Origin: Acinetobacter sp. P8-3-8
GTDB taxonomy: Bacteria > Pseudomonadota > Gammaproteobacteria > Pseudomonadales > Moraxellaceae
Reading direction: 5' to 3'
Assembly (NCBI RefSeq): GCF_000214135.1
Contig: NZ_AFIE01000010.1
Span: 26,804-90,803, forward strand
Length of the DNA: 64,000 nt
Below the pieces are notes generated by a model that ran no database searches, had not been told where the DNA came from, and saw only the letters and a list, made by a program, of their open reading frames with translations. The translations under genes and the position numbers were made by a program. Of this stretch, positions 63,998-64,000 are shown in pieces (within the stretch, counting starts at the first letter, position 1; every line of letters starts with the position of its first letter).

Positions 63998-64000
63998 TTC

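Noticed and set aside
1-64000. CRISPR arrays, insertion sequences, tRNA/rRNA genes, prophage genes
   Set aside because: No regularly spaced direct repeats, transposase or integrase motifs, or tRNA/rRNA signatures were found on reading the sequence.

Overview
The window is about 64 kb of chromosome from an Acinetobacter species (Moraxellaceae). This rests on AT-rich DNA, the adjacent diaminobutyrate aminotransferase and decarboxylase genes (dat-ddc), a fused TyrA-AroA enzyme, a cation-transporter/MerR pair and GlyGly-CTERM proteins. I see no tRNA or rRNA genes, no insertion sequence, no prophage and no CRISPR array. The gene content is mostly that of a core chromosome with small accessory patches.

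Layout, left to right. 1-6.4 kb: two tandem GlyGly-CTERM (rhombosortase-type) surface proteins, then a three-gene TelA-type cluster. 6.4-12.7 kb: two tandem cysteine-less DsbA/HCCA-isomerase-fold paralogs, ahpF, an AraC regulator divergent from an AhpD-like protein, and an azoreductase remnant. Three copies of a two-hairpin element are scattered through this stretch. 12.7-18.7 kb: yfhL-trhP (tRNA wobble uridine hydroxylation), an arsenic cluster (arsC / arsR-acr3-arsH) and a MerR-controlled CDF exporter. 18.8-26 kb: a PI-PLC-like protein, a lipoprotein, an RluA pseudouridine synthase, rapA and an AI-2E family permease. 26-31.4 kb: an AT-rich stretch with an orphan NarL-type response regulator, then a FabR/DesT-type repressor divergent from a ferredoxin reductase-desaturase pair. 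31.5-39.5 kb: TSUP permease, Fur-box TonB receptor, SIMPL protein, dat-ddc. 39.7-44.6 kb: the Pho-box pstSCAB operon. 45-52.4 kb: sohB, acyl-CoA dehydrogenase, a PfpI-like protein, pheA and tyrA-aroA. 52.6-64 kb: small secreted proteins, the RNA-repair locus, a frameshifted patatin, an alpha/beta hydrolase and yaaA.

The most interesting region is the RNA-repair locus at 54.4-60.7 kb. RtcR (CARF plus sigma-54 AAA+ domains) reads right. A sigma-54 promoter drives a leftward operon: rtcB, two unrecognised small genes, a DIP1984-family gene, a roughly 190-nt spacer whose ends are perfectly complementary over 10 bp and which folds into several further stems, and rtcA. Between rtcB and rtcR lies a small leftward gene resembling a divergent ribosomal protein bS21, with its own terminator. 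I infer an expanded RNA-repair system with an embedded structured RNA and a possible specialised ribosomal protein.

Other points for a second look are the triplicated two-hairpin element with C-rich loops, the A8 frameshift in the patatin gene, an orphan leftward terminator near 26.2 kb, and enzyme-family members with altered catalytic residues (PI-PLC, PfpI-like, DsbA-like).
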